Shown here: positions 19,909 through 33,448 of the stretch, piece by piece
How positions within the stretch are numbered: the first letter of the stretch is position 1
Layout of the letters: every line of letters begins with the position of its first letter
NCBI RefSeq assembly: GCF_003853645.1
Contig: NZ_QTPO01000071.1
Coordinates: forward strand, 1 to 36,197
Reading direction: 5' to 3'
Source of the DNA: Burkholderia sp. Bp9143
GTDB lineage: Bacteria; Pseudomonadota; Gammaproteobacteria; Burkholderiales; Burkholderiaceae
Length of the DNA stretch: 36,197 nt
Notes under the pieces: generated by a model
Databases searched by the model: none
What the model was told of the DNA's origin: nothing
Seen by the model: only the letters and a program-made list of their open reading frames with translations
Program-made: the position numbers and the translations under genes

Positions 19909-20145
19909 ATGCATATCACGAGGGTATTTCGGAACGGCAACTCGCAGGCCGTGCGCATTCCTGCGGATCTCGCCTATGAGCGCAGCGATATCGAACTGGA
20001 AATCGAGCGCGTGGGTGACGAAATCCGCATTCGGCCGACGCGGCGGCCTTTGACCCACGTACTCGAGAAATTCGCGAAATTCGGGCCGGATTTCATGGCC
20101 GAAGGGCGTGGCGACCAGGAGCAAGCCGACCGCGAGGGTTTGTGA
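19909..20145 (+). CDS. vapB: VapB-type antitoxin (AbrB/SpoVT fold)
   Basis: Antitoxin of 78 residues that binds and neutralises the VapC nuclease and represses its own promoter. The N-terminus, MHITRVFRNGNSQAVRIPAD, is the classic swapped-hairpin DNA-binding domain of VapB/MazE-type antitoxins. The C-terminus, with a HVLEKFAKFGPDFMAEGR stretch, is the toxin-binding tail. ATG 19909 follows GAGAGG (19898-19903); the longer reading from 19765 would run through the promoter and operator repeats and is rejected. The stop TGA overlaps the ATG of vapC (TGATG at 20143-20147). Confidence 0.92.
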   Translation: MHITRVFRNGNSQAVRIPADLAYERSDIELEIERVGDEIRIRPTRRPLTHVLEKFAKFGPDFMAEGRGDQEQADREGL

Positions 20146-20546
20146 TGCCGCGTTATATGCTCGACACCAACATGTGCATCTATTTGATGAAGAATCAGCC
20201 CGAGCAGGTGGCGAAACGATTTGCGCAGTGCTACACGGGGGACGTCGTCATGTCGGCGATTACGTATGCCGAGCTCGAGTACGGCGTCGCCGTATGTGCG
20301 AGTCCTGCGCGGGAGCGTCGCAATCTTGCCGCGCTGATCGACGATATTCCCGTTGCTCCGTTCGATGTCGCGGCCGCGCAAGCGTACGGTCCGGTTCGCG
20401 AGGCAACCCGCGAGCGGAAGAAGGATCATCTCGACAAATTGATCGCCGCTCATGCGGTGTCGCTCGATGTCGCCCTCGTGACCAACAATGAGCGGGACTT
20501 TGTCAGCTATCCGGGATTGCGACTGGAGAACTGGCTGAACGATTAG
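20145..20546 (+). CDS. vapC: VapC-type toxin, PIN-domain ribonuclease
   Basis: PIN-domain endoribonuclease toxin of 133 residues. The acidic metal-binding residues expected of the fold are visible: D7 in YMLDTN, E43 in YAELEYG, D97 in DHLDKLIAAHA, and D118 in VTNNERDF. All appear intact, so the toxin is probably active. Known VapC toxins cut tRNA or rRNA; the target of this one cannot be read. ATG 20145 overlaps the antitoxin stop by one base; the GTG one codon earlier is less likely. It ends 67 nt from the convergent sdaA gene. Confidence 0.94.
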   Translation: MPRYMLDTNMCIYLMKNQPEQVAKRFAQCYTGDVVMSAITYAELEYGVAVCASPARERRNLAALIDDIPVAPFDVAAAQAYGPVREATRERKKDHLDKLIAAHAVSLDVALVTNNERDFVSYPGLRLENWLND

Positions 20547-20613
20547 CGTCGGGTGTCGTGACCGACGGTAATGCGGGAAATCGATACGCCCCGCATGACC
20601 GCCGGATCCGGCA

Positions 20614-22002
<1,389 letters not shown>

Positions 22003-22032
22003 TTTGATACCTGCCTTGCTTTAAGAATAATG

Positions 22033-23169
22033 CTAGCGCGCCTGCAATGGCAGGCACGCGGCGAGCCATGCGGGCGGCATGGGGGATAGCTGCCGCGCGA
22101 CGCGGGCATAGCGCCCGTCGAGCCGTGCGGCCAGATGAAAGAGTTCAGTGGCGTTTTTCGGGTCCCACTGCCCCGTATAGCCCGGCAAGCCGGCTTCGCG
22201 GCGCTTCGCGTCGAACGGCACCGGCGAATTGACGAATTCCTCGTGCGTTTTCTCGCCGAGCGCGTAGGGCACGAGCCAGTCGAGCGCAGCCGCGAGCGTC
22301 GCGCCGTTCGCGCCGCGCTCGCGCAGCCAGTTGCGGTTGAAGCGGCGCGCGGCGAGCGCGGCCGTCACGAGCGGCTGCAGGTCGTACACCGCGTAGTGCA
22401 GCGCGTCGCGTTCCTCGAAATCCCAGGTCTTGCCGTCCGGGCCGATGTTGTCGGCGAGATGCTCGACGAACAGCCGCTGCGCGGCGTTCATCATCTTGCG
22501 GTCACCGAGCGTGAACGCGGACAGCGCGATCAGCTTGATCCGGTGGCTCTGCCAGTTGTTGCGCCAGGTGCCGGTGAGCGGGCGCTTCTGCGCATCGATC
22601 TGCGCGACGTAACCGGCGCCGAGCTTCGCGATGAACGCCGCCGTCGCGTTGCGCGTCTTGACCGGCAGCGCGCTCGCCGTCATGTCGTACGCGACGATCA
22701 GGCTGTCGAAGCGCGTCTCGTCGATCGGGTTGAAGCTCGGCTGGTAGGTCGACACCCACGCGGACAGGAAGCGGTCGACGAGCTGCAGGTAGCGCGGCGC
22801 ATTCGTCACGCGCCACGCGAGCGCGGCGTCGCGCATCAGCTCCATGTCCTTCAGCGCGTCGGCGCTCTGGTCGTAGATGCCTTCGTGCGGCAGCGTGCCC
22901 TCGGTGTGCACGCGCGCCATCGCCTTCGGCTGCTCGCCGATGCGCGCGTCGACGCTGCGGATCAGTGCCTGCACACCCGGCTCGGCCTGCGTCGTCTCGC
23001 TCGCCTGCAACGCGGGCGCCGCGCAGAAATTCATCGCCGCGCGCGCGCTGCCGGCCGTGCCGAGGCCGGCGGCGGCAAACGACAGCGACGCGACAAGCAG
23101 CGGCACGAAGCGGCGCGTGCGCGGCCGCTCCTGCGTTGCACCATGGCCCGGGAACATCGGACGCACCAT
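22033..23169 (-). CDS. Secreted alginate-lyase-like protein
   Basis: Exported protein of 378 residues of the alginate lyase (PL5-like, alpha/alpha-toroid) family. The start at 23169 follows AAGGAG on the minus strand. A signal peptide is clear: basic residues (RPRTRR), then FVPLLVASLSFAAAGLGTAG, with likely cleavage after SARA (residue 44). The mature part has helical repeats, a TWRNNWQSHRIKL segment at the expected catalytic position, and NIGPDGKTWDFEERDALHYA near the catalytic Tyr region. The classic NNHxYW motif is not exact (NNWQSH), so the substrate may not be alginate. It sits between gcvP and sdaA, separated from gcvP by a strong terminator. Confidence 0.85.
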   Translation of the reverse strand: MVRPMFPGHGATQERPRTRRFVPLLVASLSFAAAGLGTAGSARAAMNFCAAPALQASETTQAEPGVQALIRSVDARIGEQPKAMARVHTEGTLPHEGIYDQSADALKDMELMRDAALAWRVTNAPRYLQLVDRFLSAWVSTYQPSFNPIDETRFDSLIVAYDMTASALPVKTRNATAAFIAKLGAGYVAQIDAQKRPLTGTWRNNWQSHRIKLIALSAFTLGDRKMMNAAQRLFVEHLADNIGPDGKTWDFEERDALHYAVYDLQPLVTAALAARRFNRNWLRERGANGATLAAALDWLVPYALGEKTHEEFVNSPVPFDAKRREAGLPGYTGQWDPKNATELFHLAARLDGRYARVARQLSPMPPAWLAACLPLQAR

Positions 23170-23253
23170 GCGGAACTCCTTGATTGGCTGGATCGCGTGT
23201 GATGTTAGCCGGATTGGCGGCAAGCGTGAAACGGTTGGCCGGGCCGCGCACGT

Positions 23254-23285
23254 AAAAACCGCACGCAACCGGCGGTTGCGTGCGG
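23254..23285 (-). terminator. Rho-independent terminator after gcvP
   Basis: On the minus strand CCGCACGCAACC pairs with GGTTGCGTGCGG around a 3-nt loop and five T follow. This is one of the best terminators in the window. It should stop most gcvTHP transcripts before the lyase-sdaA pair. Confidence 0.92.
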
Positions 23286-23320
23286 TGCGGTCACGGCGGG
23301 ACTCCGGCGCGCGGCGGGCG

Positions 23321-26248
<2,928 letters not shown>

Positions 26249-26309
26249 GGCGTGACTCTGGTCCCGCGCGGGCCGGCTGGCCGGCCGCGCGCGGTTCGGG
26301 TAAGGAAAA

Positions 26310-26690
26310 TTAGTCGATCAGCTTGCTGTAGGCGTCAGCGTCGATCAGCTTGTCGGTCGAGGCGCCGGCCGCGAGCTTGATCTTGAAGAGCCACACGCCG
26401 TATGCGTCGCTGTTCACTTCTTCCGGCGAGTCGGCGGCTTCTTCATTGATGGCGACGACTTCGCCGGACACCGGCGAGTAGATGTCGGATGCCGCCTTCA
26501 CCGATTCGACGACGCCGACGGCGTCACCCGCGTTCACCGACTTGCCGACTTGCGGCAGTTCGAGGAAGACGATGTCGCCGAGCGTGCTCTGCGCGTGATC
26601 GGTGATGCCGACCGTCAGCGTGCCGTCGGCTTCGGTGCGGATCCACTCGTGTTCGTCGGTGTACTTCAGATCGGCCGGGACGTTGCTCAT
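26310..26690 (-). CDS. gcvH: Glycine cleavage system H protein
   Basis: Small lipoyl carrier protein of 126 residues that shuttles the aminomethyl intermediate between GcvP, GcvT and the dihydrolipoyl dehydrogenase. The lipoylated lysine is K65 in VVESVKAASDIYSPVSG. The start MSNVPADLKYTDEHEWIRTE is typical, so the upstream in-frame extension to 27290 is not used. A GAGCATCCGATG context gives a usable ribosome site. It follows gcvT after a 125-nt gap that contains a GGGAGGC-GGCCTCCC hairpin. Confidence 0.98.
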   Translation of the reverse strand: MSNVPADLKYTDEHEWIRTEADGTLTVGITDHAQSTLGDIVFLELPQVGKSVNAGDAVGVVESVKAASDIYSPVSGEVVAINEEAADSPEEVNSDAYGVWLFKIKLAAGASTDKLIDADAYSKLID

Positions 26691-26815
26691 CGGATGCTCC
26701 TGGATAAAAGGTGTGTTCGTTATGCTGGCGCGCCGCCGGGGCGCGCCGGGTGTGGTTGCGCCGGGCGCCATTTCCCGGCTTCCCGGGAGGCGGCCTCCCG
26801 GTCGCTTCTCGGTCG

Positions 26816-27934
<1,119 letters not shown>

Positions 27935-28021
27935 CGAGGCCTCAGGCAAGGCGCTTGCGCGCGGGTCAGAACGGCCATGTGCCGACCGTCGCGGCCTTGG
28001 GGCCTGCGAAGCGATCCGGTC

Positions 28022-28285
28022 CATGCCCCTCTGTCCTCGATACCTGAGAGATTGCGCTGCGGGCAAAGCCGGCGAACGCGCGCCCCTTCGGTGGGCAGCC
28101 TGCCCGCGCTGCCATTGCGCAGCGGGCTACTGCCGCTCTCCAGAGTGCGGGGAGTGCGGCCCGCGCAATGCGCGGACGGGCTTCCCCGACGCGGTCGGTC
28201 CTTTTGCCTGAGAGTTTGCGGGTGTGCCCCTTCGGCGGCGCGACCGGCGTTGCTAGCTATGCGGTCACACGCTCTCCCGACGCGT
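28022..28285 (-). ncRNA. Tandem glycine riboswitch upstream of gcvT
   Basis: Read on the minus strand, two aptamers follow each other. The first has GGGAGAGCG, CCGAAGGGGCAC and AAACTCTCAGGCAAAAGGAC (28285 to about 28195). The second has CTGGAGAGCGG, ACCGAAGGGGCGC and AATCTCTCAGGTATCGAGGA (about 28145 to 28025). The conserved GAGAG, GAAGGGGC and CUCUCAGG elements occur in both. Tandem aptamers of this kind bind glycine and usually turn on gcv expression. The expression platform must be in the ~90 nt before the gcvT start. Confidence 0.95.
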
Positions 28286-28292
28286 GCGGGCG

Positions 28293-28321
28293 ACTGTACG
28301 CGAGCGGGTGGGCATTGTCAA
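28293..28321 (-). promoter_or_regulatory. Sigma-70 promoter of the gcv operon
   Basis: On the minus strand TTGACA (28321-28316) is a perfect -35, followed after 17 bp by TACAGT (28298-28293), 4/6 to the -10. The predicted start near 28286 coincides with the first base of aptamer 1. Confidence 0.8.
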
Positions 28322-28326
28322 TTTGA

Positions 28327-28350
28327 GCAAAAGAATGTCGCTTCGCGACA
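28327..28350 (-). terminator. Terminator of the lipoprotein gene
   Basis: On the minus strand TGTCGC-GAA-GCGACA is a perfect 6-bp stem with a 3-nt loop followed by TTCTTTT. It ends just before the gcv promoter and would insulate it from the lipoprotein gene. Confidence 0.75.
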
Positions 28351-28410
28351 AGCGGCGGCGTGTGGCGCCACCGCTTTTGCCGGCACCGGCGGGCGCCGGC
28401 ATTGCCGGTA

Positions 28411-28779
28411 TCACTCGCCGATCGCGCGCGCGGCCGTGTCGAGTTCCTGGTTCAGCACGTGCTGCTCGTCGCCGGACAGGCCGCCGTTGTGCTGGGCCGA
28501 CATGTCGTTCGCTTCCTGGCGGATCACGTCGAGGCGGTGGTGCAACTGCGCGCCGTACGGCGGCGGGTAGTAGCCGCCGTTGACGCGCGCGTCGATCCGG
28601 CGGTGCAGGTTGTCGATCCGGCCCTGGACCTCCAGCAGGCGATCGTTCGCGACGACCTGCGGATTCGGCCGCGGCGGGGGCGGGGGCGCCTGTCGGGCCG
28701 GCCGCTGCGGCTGCACGACACAGGCCGCGAGCGAGGAAACCAGGACGCAGCATGCCGCTGCGCGAATCAACCGTTGCAT
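28411..28779 (-). CDS. Small outer-membrane-type lipoprotein
   Basis: Protein of 122 residues with a lipoprotein signal: MQRLIRAAACCVLVSSLAAC, with lipobox LAAC and the lipidated Cys at about residue 20. Next comes a Pro-rich linker (RQAPPPPPRPNP), then an alpha-helical segment likely to form a coiled coil (LLEVQGRIDNLHRRIDARVN) and a second helical stretch. AGGAG with a 6-nt spacing supports ATG 28779 rather than the GTG one codon earlier. No enzyme motif is seen. The gene stands alone with its own terminator. A structural or envelope-associated role is only a guess. Confidence 0.8.
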   Translation of the reverse strand: MQRLIRAAACCVLVSSLAACVVQPQRPARQAPPPPPRPNPQVVANDRLLEVQGRIDNLHRRIDARVNGGYYPPPYGAQLHHRLDVIRQEANDMSAQHNGGLSGDEQHVLNQELDTAARAIGE

Positions 28780-28984
28780 CACATTCTCCTGACGGTTTGG
28801 TGTCGGATCGACTTTTTGAGAAACGCTTCAGACCGGACGACCGCTGACTTTCGTTCCCGCACCATTTGTAACGGAATGTTCGGGACCGTGCCGCGGTGGC
28901 GGCTGAAGCAGGGCCGCTGCCGGAGTGTGGCACGGCGCGGGATGGCGGCCGCGGCCGGGTCGGCATCGACCCGGCCTGCGGCCG

Positions 28985-30037
28985 TCAGACGGTGCGGCGC
29001 ACGAACGGTACCCGGCGGCCTTCGTGCTCGCTCTGCGCGGCGAGCTCGATGATCGTCATCACGTCGACGGCATCCTGCGGCGTGACCGGGAACGGCGCGC
29101 CGTCGTGGACCGACGCGGCGAGCGCGCGATAGAACTCCGCGTACTGGCCGTCGAGCGTCGGCACCGGCCGCTCGACCTCGACGTCGCCGTCGAGCGTGCG
29201 CAGCACGCCGGGCGGGTTGCCGCCGCCGAACTCGACGTGGTCCGGCGTGAGGCCGGCCTTCAACTGGTCTTCCTGCGTGTCGAGCCCGAACTTCTGGTAG
29301 CTGCCGCGCGTGCCGTGCAGCGTGAAGCGCGCGGGCTCGATCGCCGACAGCGCGCTCGCGTGCAGCGCGACGTCCTTGTCCGGATAGCCGAGCAGCAGGT
29401 GCACGAAATCGGGCGCCGTGCCGTTGTCGCGGCGCGTCTTGACCGTGGCGCTGACCGTTTCCGGCAGCCCGAACAGCGCGAGCGCCTGGTCGATCAGGTG
29501 CGGGCCGAGGTCGAGCAGCAGGCCGCCGCCGCGTGCGGGCTCCTCGCGCCAGCGCGTGCGCGGCGTCGGACGGAAGCGGTCGAAGTGCGACGCGAAATAG
29601 GTGAGCCGGCCGAGTTCGCCGGACTGGACGATGCGGCGCACGGTGAGGAAGTCGCCGTCCCAGCGGCGGTTGTGGAACGGCGCGAACAGGCGGCTGCGCG
29701 CGTTCGCGAGCCGTGCGAGCGCGAGCGCTTCGTCGGCGGTGAGCGTGACGGGCTTGTCGACGACGACGTGGCGGCCGGCTTCGAGCACCTGGCGCGCGAG
29801 CGTGAAGTGCGTGTCGTTCGGCGTGGCGATCACCACGCAGTCGATGTCGTCGAGGCCGAGCAGCGTATCGAGATCGGGGACGATGCGTGCGCCCGGATAC
29901 GCGGCGCGCGCGCGATCGGGCTGCCCCGTCGCGATCGCGGCGACCTCGGTGCGGCCGCTCGTGGCGATCACGGGCGCGTGGAACGTCGCACCGGCGAAAC
30001 CGAAACCCATCAAACCAATCCTGAGCAATGACGACAT
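28985..30037 (-). CDS. Gfo/Idh/MocA-family oxidoreductase (YdgJ-like)
   Basis: NAD(P)-dependent dehydrogenase of 350 residues acting on a polyol or sugar-like substrate. The Rossmann start LRIGLMGFGFAGATFHAPVI has the dinucleotide glycines. The family EKP motif appears as VVVDKPVTL with Asp for Glu, followed by FHNRRWDGDFLTV and GGGLLLDLGPHLIDQALALF, which contains the conserved D...H of the active site. ATG 30037 follows AAGGA with a 6-nt spacing and is preferred over the upstream ATG at 30055. Closest known architecture is E. coli YdgJ/B. subtilis IolU (scyllo-inositol dehydrogenases), but the substrate here is not established. Confidence 0.9.
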   Translation of the reverse strand: MSSLLRIGLMGFGFAGATFHAPVIATSGRTEVAAIATGQPDRARAAYPGARIVPDLDTLLGLDDIDCVVIATPNDTHFTLARQVLEAGRHVVVDKPVTLTADEALALARLANARSRLFAPFHNRRWDGDFLTVRRIVQSGELGRLTYFASHFDRFRPTPRTRWREEPARGGGLLLDLGPHLIDQALALFGLPETVSATVKTRRDNGTAPDFVHLLLGYPDKDVALHASALSAIEPARFTLHGTRGSYQKFGLDTQEDQLKAGLTPDHVEFGGGNPPGVLRTLDGDVEVERPVPTLDGQYAEFYRALAASVHDGAPFPVTPQDAVDVMTIIELAAQSEHEGRRVPFVRRTV

Positions 30038-30273
30038 GGCAATCCTTGGCTGCATACGAAACGAAAGGATGGCGCGCCGAGGAGGCGCGAGGACGATCGG
30101 CTATTTTGGCATGGCGCGGCGGCCCGCACCGACGCGTTCGGCAAAATGCACGGCCGGGTGCGGCGCACGCGCGGTCGCAGCCGGCGTTTGGCGCGGCACC
30201 GGAGGATACTGCGCGCGGTTGGCCGTGCGGTCGGCGGCGTGGGGTGCGGCCGGCATGCCGGCAGCGTGCCGCG

Positions 30274-30984
30274 TCATGCGGCTGCCCGCTGCAGCGGCAC
30301 GGCATTGGCCACTTGCGCGGCCCACGCGGCGCAGGCGGCCGCGCCCGGATGAAAGCCGTCGGCGGCCATCAGGTGGCGTTCGAGCGGCAGTGTGACGCGC
30401 AGGAACGTGCAGTTCGGCTGGGTCGCGGCCCAGTCGGCGAGTGCGGTATTGAGCCGCTTCGCACGCAGCCCGAGATACCACGCGAGCGGCTGCGGTAGCG
30501 CCGGAAAGCGCTCCATCGGCGGCACCGCCGACAGGATCACGTGCCCGACCTGGAAGCGCGCGGCGAGCAGCCGCACGAGTTCGGCCTGCTGCGCCTGCCA
30601 GCGGGCCGGCGGCACGCCGCCCGTCACGTCGTTGACGCCGAGCGAGGTCACGGCCACGTCGAACGGCTCGGCTGGCTCGGTCGCGAGCCAGTCGACGAGT
30701 TCCCGCGTGGTCAGCCCGGTGCGCGCGAGCAGCTTCCAGCTGACCCCGTGGGTGAGCGCGAGCGTGCGCGCCAGCTGCCCGGACAGCGCGTCGTGCTGCG
30801 ACGCGACGCCGACGCCAGCGGCGGCCGAATCGCCGACCACCAGCACGCGCAGCGGCGGGCCGTCGCCGGCCACGCCGTCGCGCGGGCCGGCCGCCTCGGG
30901 CAGCCGTGGCGTGACGCGGCGCACGTGGCGCCCCTGGAGGAACAGCAGCGGGCCGAGGGCGGCGGTGGCGAACGGGTATCCCAT
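30274..30984 (-). CDS. SGNH/GDSL-family hydrolase
   Basis: Esterase- or lipase-like protein of 236 residues. The nucleophile block is LRVLVVGDSAAAGVGVASQH (block I, Ser in GDS). Block III is SLGVNDVTGG with the oxyanion Asn. Block V is DGFHPGAAAC with the catalytic Asp and His. All catalytic residues are intact. A short hydrophobic N-terminus (FATAALGPLLFLQG) could be a membrane anchor or a weak signal. It is a single gene between the YdgJ-like oxidoreductase and the divergent helicase gene. The substrate is unknown. Confidence 0.9.
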   Translation of the reverse strand: MGYPFATAALGPLLFLQGRHVRRVTPRLPEAAGPRDGVAGDGPPLRVLVVGDSAAAGVGVASQHDALSGQLARTLALTHGVSWKLLARTGLTTRELVDWLATEPAEPFDVAVTSLGVNDVTGGVPPARWQAQQAELVRLLAARFQVGHVILSAVPPMERFPALPQPLAWYLGLRAKRLNTALADWAATQPNCTFLRVTLPLERHLMAADGFHPGAAACAAWAAQVANAVPLQRAAA

Positions 30985-31263
30985 GAAGTCGATCCGGTGG
31001 CGATGCTGACGGGCCCGGCGCGGGGGCGCGCCGACGTGCGTCCATTGTGGCCGATCAGGCCGTGGATGGGGCCGGATTGGCCGATCGGGCAGGGCGCCAA
31101 ACGGCAGCCTGCCCGTGCGGCCCCGTCCGGCGGGGCTCGCGAAAAGCGCGCCGCCGACGTGTTAACATGCGCGTCCTGCCCCGCGTGTCCGCCTGCATTC
31201 CAGGCCTGCCGCGCGCGGCATCCTCCCGGCGTTCCGCCGTCAACCGCAACATCATCCGCCATC

Positions 31264-33351
31264 ATGTCCGCAGGCCTCAACCCCGCTCAGAACGAAGCGG
31301 TGCGCTACCTCGACGGTCCCTGCCTCGTGCTCGCCGGCGCGGGCAGCGGCAAGACCCGCGTGATCACGCAGAAGATCGCGCATCTGATCGAAGCGAAAGG
31401 CTTCGAGCCGCGCCACATCGCGGCCGTCACGTTCACGAACAAGGCCGCCGCCGAAATGCGCGAGCGCGTGTCGAAGCTGCTGGAAGGCAAGACGCTCACC
31501 ACGCCCGGCAAGGAAGGCCGCAAGGTGCCCGTCAACCAGCTCACCGTGTGTACGTTCCACTCGCTCGGCGTGCAGATCCTGCGCCAGGAGGCAGAACACG
31601 TCGGCCTGAAGCCGCAGTTCTCGATCATGGATTCGGACGACTGCTTCGGGATGATCCAGGAGCAGATCGGCACCACCGACAAGGGCCTGATCCGCAAGAT
31701 CCAGAGCACCATCTCGCTGTGGAAGAACGGCCTGATCATGCCCGAGGAGGCGATGACGATCGCGGCCAACGAGGACGAGCACCAGGCGGCGCTGGTCTAC
31801 CGCAACTACGTCGCGACGCTGCACGCGTACCAGGCGGTCGACTTCGACGACCTGATCCGCCTGCCGGCCGAGCTGTTCGCGAAGAACGAGCAGGTGCGCG
31901 ACCGCTGGCAGAACAAGCTGCGCTACCTGCTGATCGACGAATACCAGGACACCAACGCGTGCCAGTACGAGCTGCTGAAGCTGCTCGCCGGCCCGCGCGC
32001 CGCGTTCACGGCGGTGGGCGACGACGACCAGGCGATCTACGGCTGGCGCGGCGCGACGCTCGAGAACCTCGCGCAGCTCGGCAAGGATTTCACGAAGCTG
32101 CACGTGATCAAGCTCGAGCAGAACTACCGGTCGACGGTGCGGATCCTGACCGCCGCGAACAACGTGATCGCGAACAATCCGAAGCTGTTCGAGAAGAAGC
32201 TGTGGTCCGAGCACGGGATGGGCGACTCGATCACCGTCACGCCGTGCAACGACGAGGAACATGAAGCCGAATCGGTCGTGTTCCGGCTGTCCGCGCACAA
32301 GTTCGAGCGGCGCGCGCAGTTCCGCGACTACGCGATCCTGTATCGCGGCAACTTCCAGGCGCGGATCTTCGAGCAGGTGCTGCGGCGCGAGCGGATCCCG
32401 TACGTGCTGTCGGGCGGCCAGTCGTTCTTCGACAAGGCCGAGATCAAGGATCTGTGCGCGTACCTGCGCCTGATCGCGAACGCCGACGACGATCCCGCGT
32501 TCATCCGCGCGGTCACCACGCCACGCCGCGGGATCGGCAACACGACGCTCGAGGCGCTCGGCTCGTTCGCGGGCCAGGCGAAGGTGTCGCTGTTCGAGGC
32601 CGTGTACATGGGCGGGATCGAGGCGCGGCTGTCCGCGCGGCAGGTCGAGCCGCTGCGGATGTTCTGCGACTTCATCCAGCGCCTGACCGATCGCGCGGAC
32701 AAGGAGCCCGCGACCGTCGTGCTCGACGACATGATGGAAGCCATCCACTACGAGGCCTACCTGTACGACGCGTTCGACGAGCGGCAGGCGCAGTCGAAGT
32801 GGCAGAACGTGCTCGAATTCCTCGAATGGCTGAAGCGCAAGGGCACCAAGCCCGAGACGGAAGCCGTCGACGGCGAGGCCGAAGGGTTCCACAACGCGGA
32901 CGGGCTTGCGGACACCGGCAAGAACCTGCTCGGCCTGATCCAGACCGTCGCGCTGATGTCGATGCTCGAAGGCAAGGACGAGGATCCGGACGCCGTGCGG
33001 CTGTCGACCGTCCATGCGTCGAAGGGGCTCGAGTATCCGCACGTGTTCCTGGTCGGCGTCGAGGAGGGCATCATGCCGCACCGCGGCGGCAGCGAGGACG
33101 ACGGCCCGATCGACAGCGAGCGGATCGAGGAGGAGCGCCGGCTGATGTACGTCGCGATCACGCGTGCGCAGCGCAGCCTGCACCTGAACTGGTGCAAGAA
33201 GCGCAAGCGGGCGCGCGAGACGGTCGTGTGCGAGCCGTCGCGCTTCATCCCCGAAATGGGCCTCGACGAAGCGCCGCCGCCGACGCCGGAGGAAGCGCCG
33301 ATGACGCCGAAGGACCGGCTCGCGAGCCTGAAGGCGCTGTTGCAGAAGTGA
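31264..33351 (+). CDS. rep: UvrD/Rep-family ATP-dependent DNA helicase
   Basis: Superfamily 1A 3'-5' DNA helicase of 695 residues, close in length to E. coli Rep (673). Motifs in order: Q motif and Walker A in LNPAQNEAVRYLDGPCLVLA and GAGSGKTRV, motif Ia in AVTFTNKAAAEMRER, Walker B/motif II in LLIDEYQDTN, motif III in AVGDDDQAIYGWRGA, motif IV in LEQNYRSTVRI, motif V in LSTVHASKGLEYPHVFLVG and motif VI in YVAITRAQ. The start MSAGLNPAQNEAV fits the family; the longer reading from 30541 is rejected. No strong ribosome site precedes the ATG. Rep assists replication forks through bound proteins; Rep rather than UvrD is chosen on length and C-terminus. Confidence 0.94.
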   Translation: MSAGLNPAQNEAVRYLDGPCLVLAGAGSGKTRVITQKIAHLIEAKGFEPRHIAAVTFTNKAAAEMRERVSKLLEGKTLTTPGKEGRKVPVNQLTVCTFHSLGVQILRQEAEHVGLKPQFSIMDSDDCFGMIQEQIGTTDKGLIRKIQSTISLWKNGLIMPEEAMTIAANEDEHQAALVYRNYVATLHAYQAVDFDDLIRLPAELFAKNEQVRDRWQNKLRYLLIDEYQDTNACQYELLKLLAGPRAAFTAVGDDDQAIYGWRGATLENLAQLGKDFTKLHVIKLEQNYRSTVRILTAANNVIANNPKLFEKKLWSEHGMGDSITVTPCNDEEHEAESVVFRLSAHKFERRAQFRDYAILYRGNFQARIFEQVLRRERIPYVLSGGQSFFDKAEIKDLCAYLRLIANADDDPAFIRAVTTPRRGIGNTTLEALGSFAGQAKVSLFEAVYMGGIEARLSARQVEPLRMFCDFIQRLTDRADKEPATVVLDDMMEAIHYEAYLYDAFDERQAQSKWQNVLEFLEWLKRKGTKPETEAVDGEAEGFHNADGLADTGKNLLGLIQTVALMSMLEGKDEDPDAVRLSTVHASKGLEYPHVFLVGVEEGIMPHRGGSEDDGPIDSERIEEERRLMYVAITRAQRSLHLNWCKKRKRARETVVCEPSRFIPEMGLDEAPPPTPEEAPMTPKDRLASLKALLQK

Positions 33352-33395
33352 TGCGGTGCGTTTCGGCGCGCTGACGCCCGGGCGATCCGGATAAG

Positions 33396-33434
33396 AAAAC
33401 CCCCCGCGATGCGCGTGCACCGCGGGGGTTTTTT
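33396..33434. terminator. Bidirectional rho-independent terminator
   Basis: An A-rich start, CCCCCGCG, a 12-nt loop, CGCGGGGG and six T (33429-33434) form a strong terminator that works on both strands. It ends rep and the convergent cytochrome gene. Confidence 0.95.
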
Positions 33435-33448
33435 CTGACCGGCAGGCG

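Noticed and set aside
31252..33420. 722-codon minus-strand ORF opposite rep
   Set aside because: Antisense shadow; the helicase frame carries every SF1 motif.
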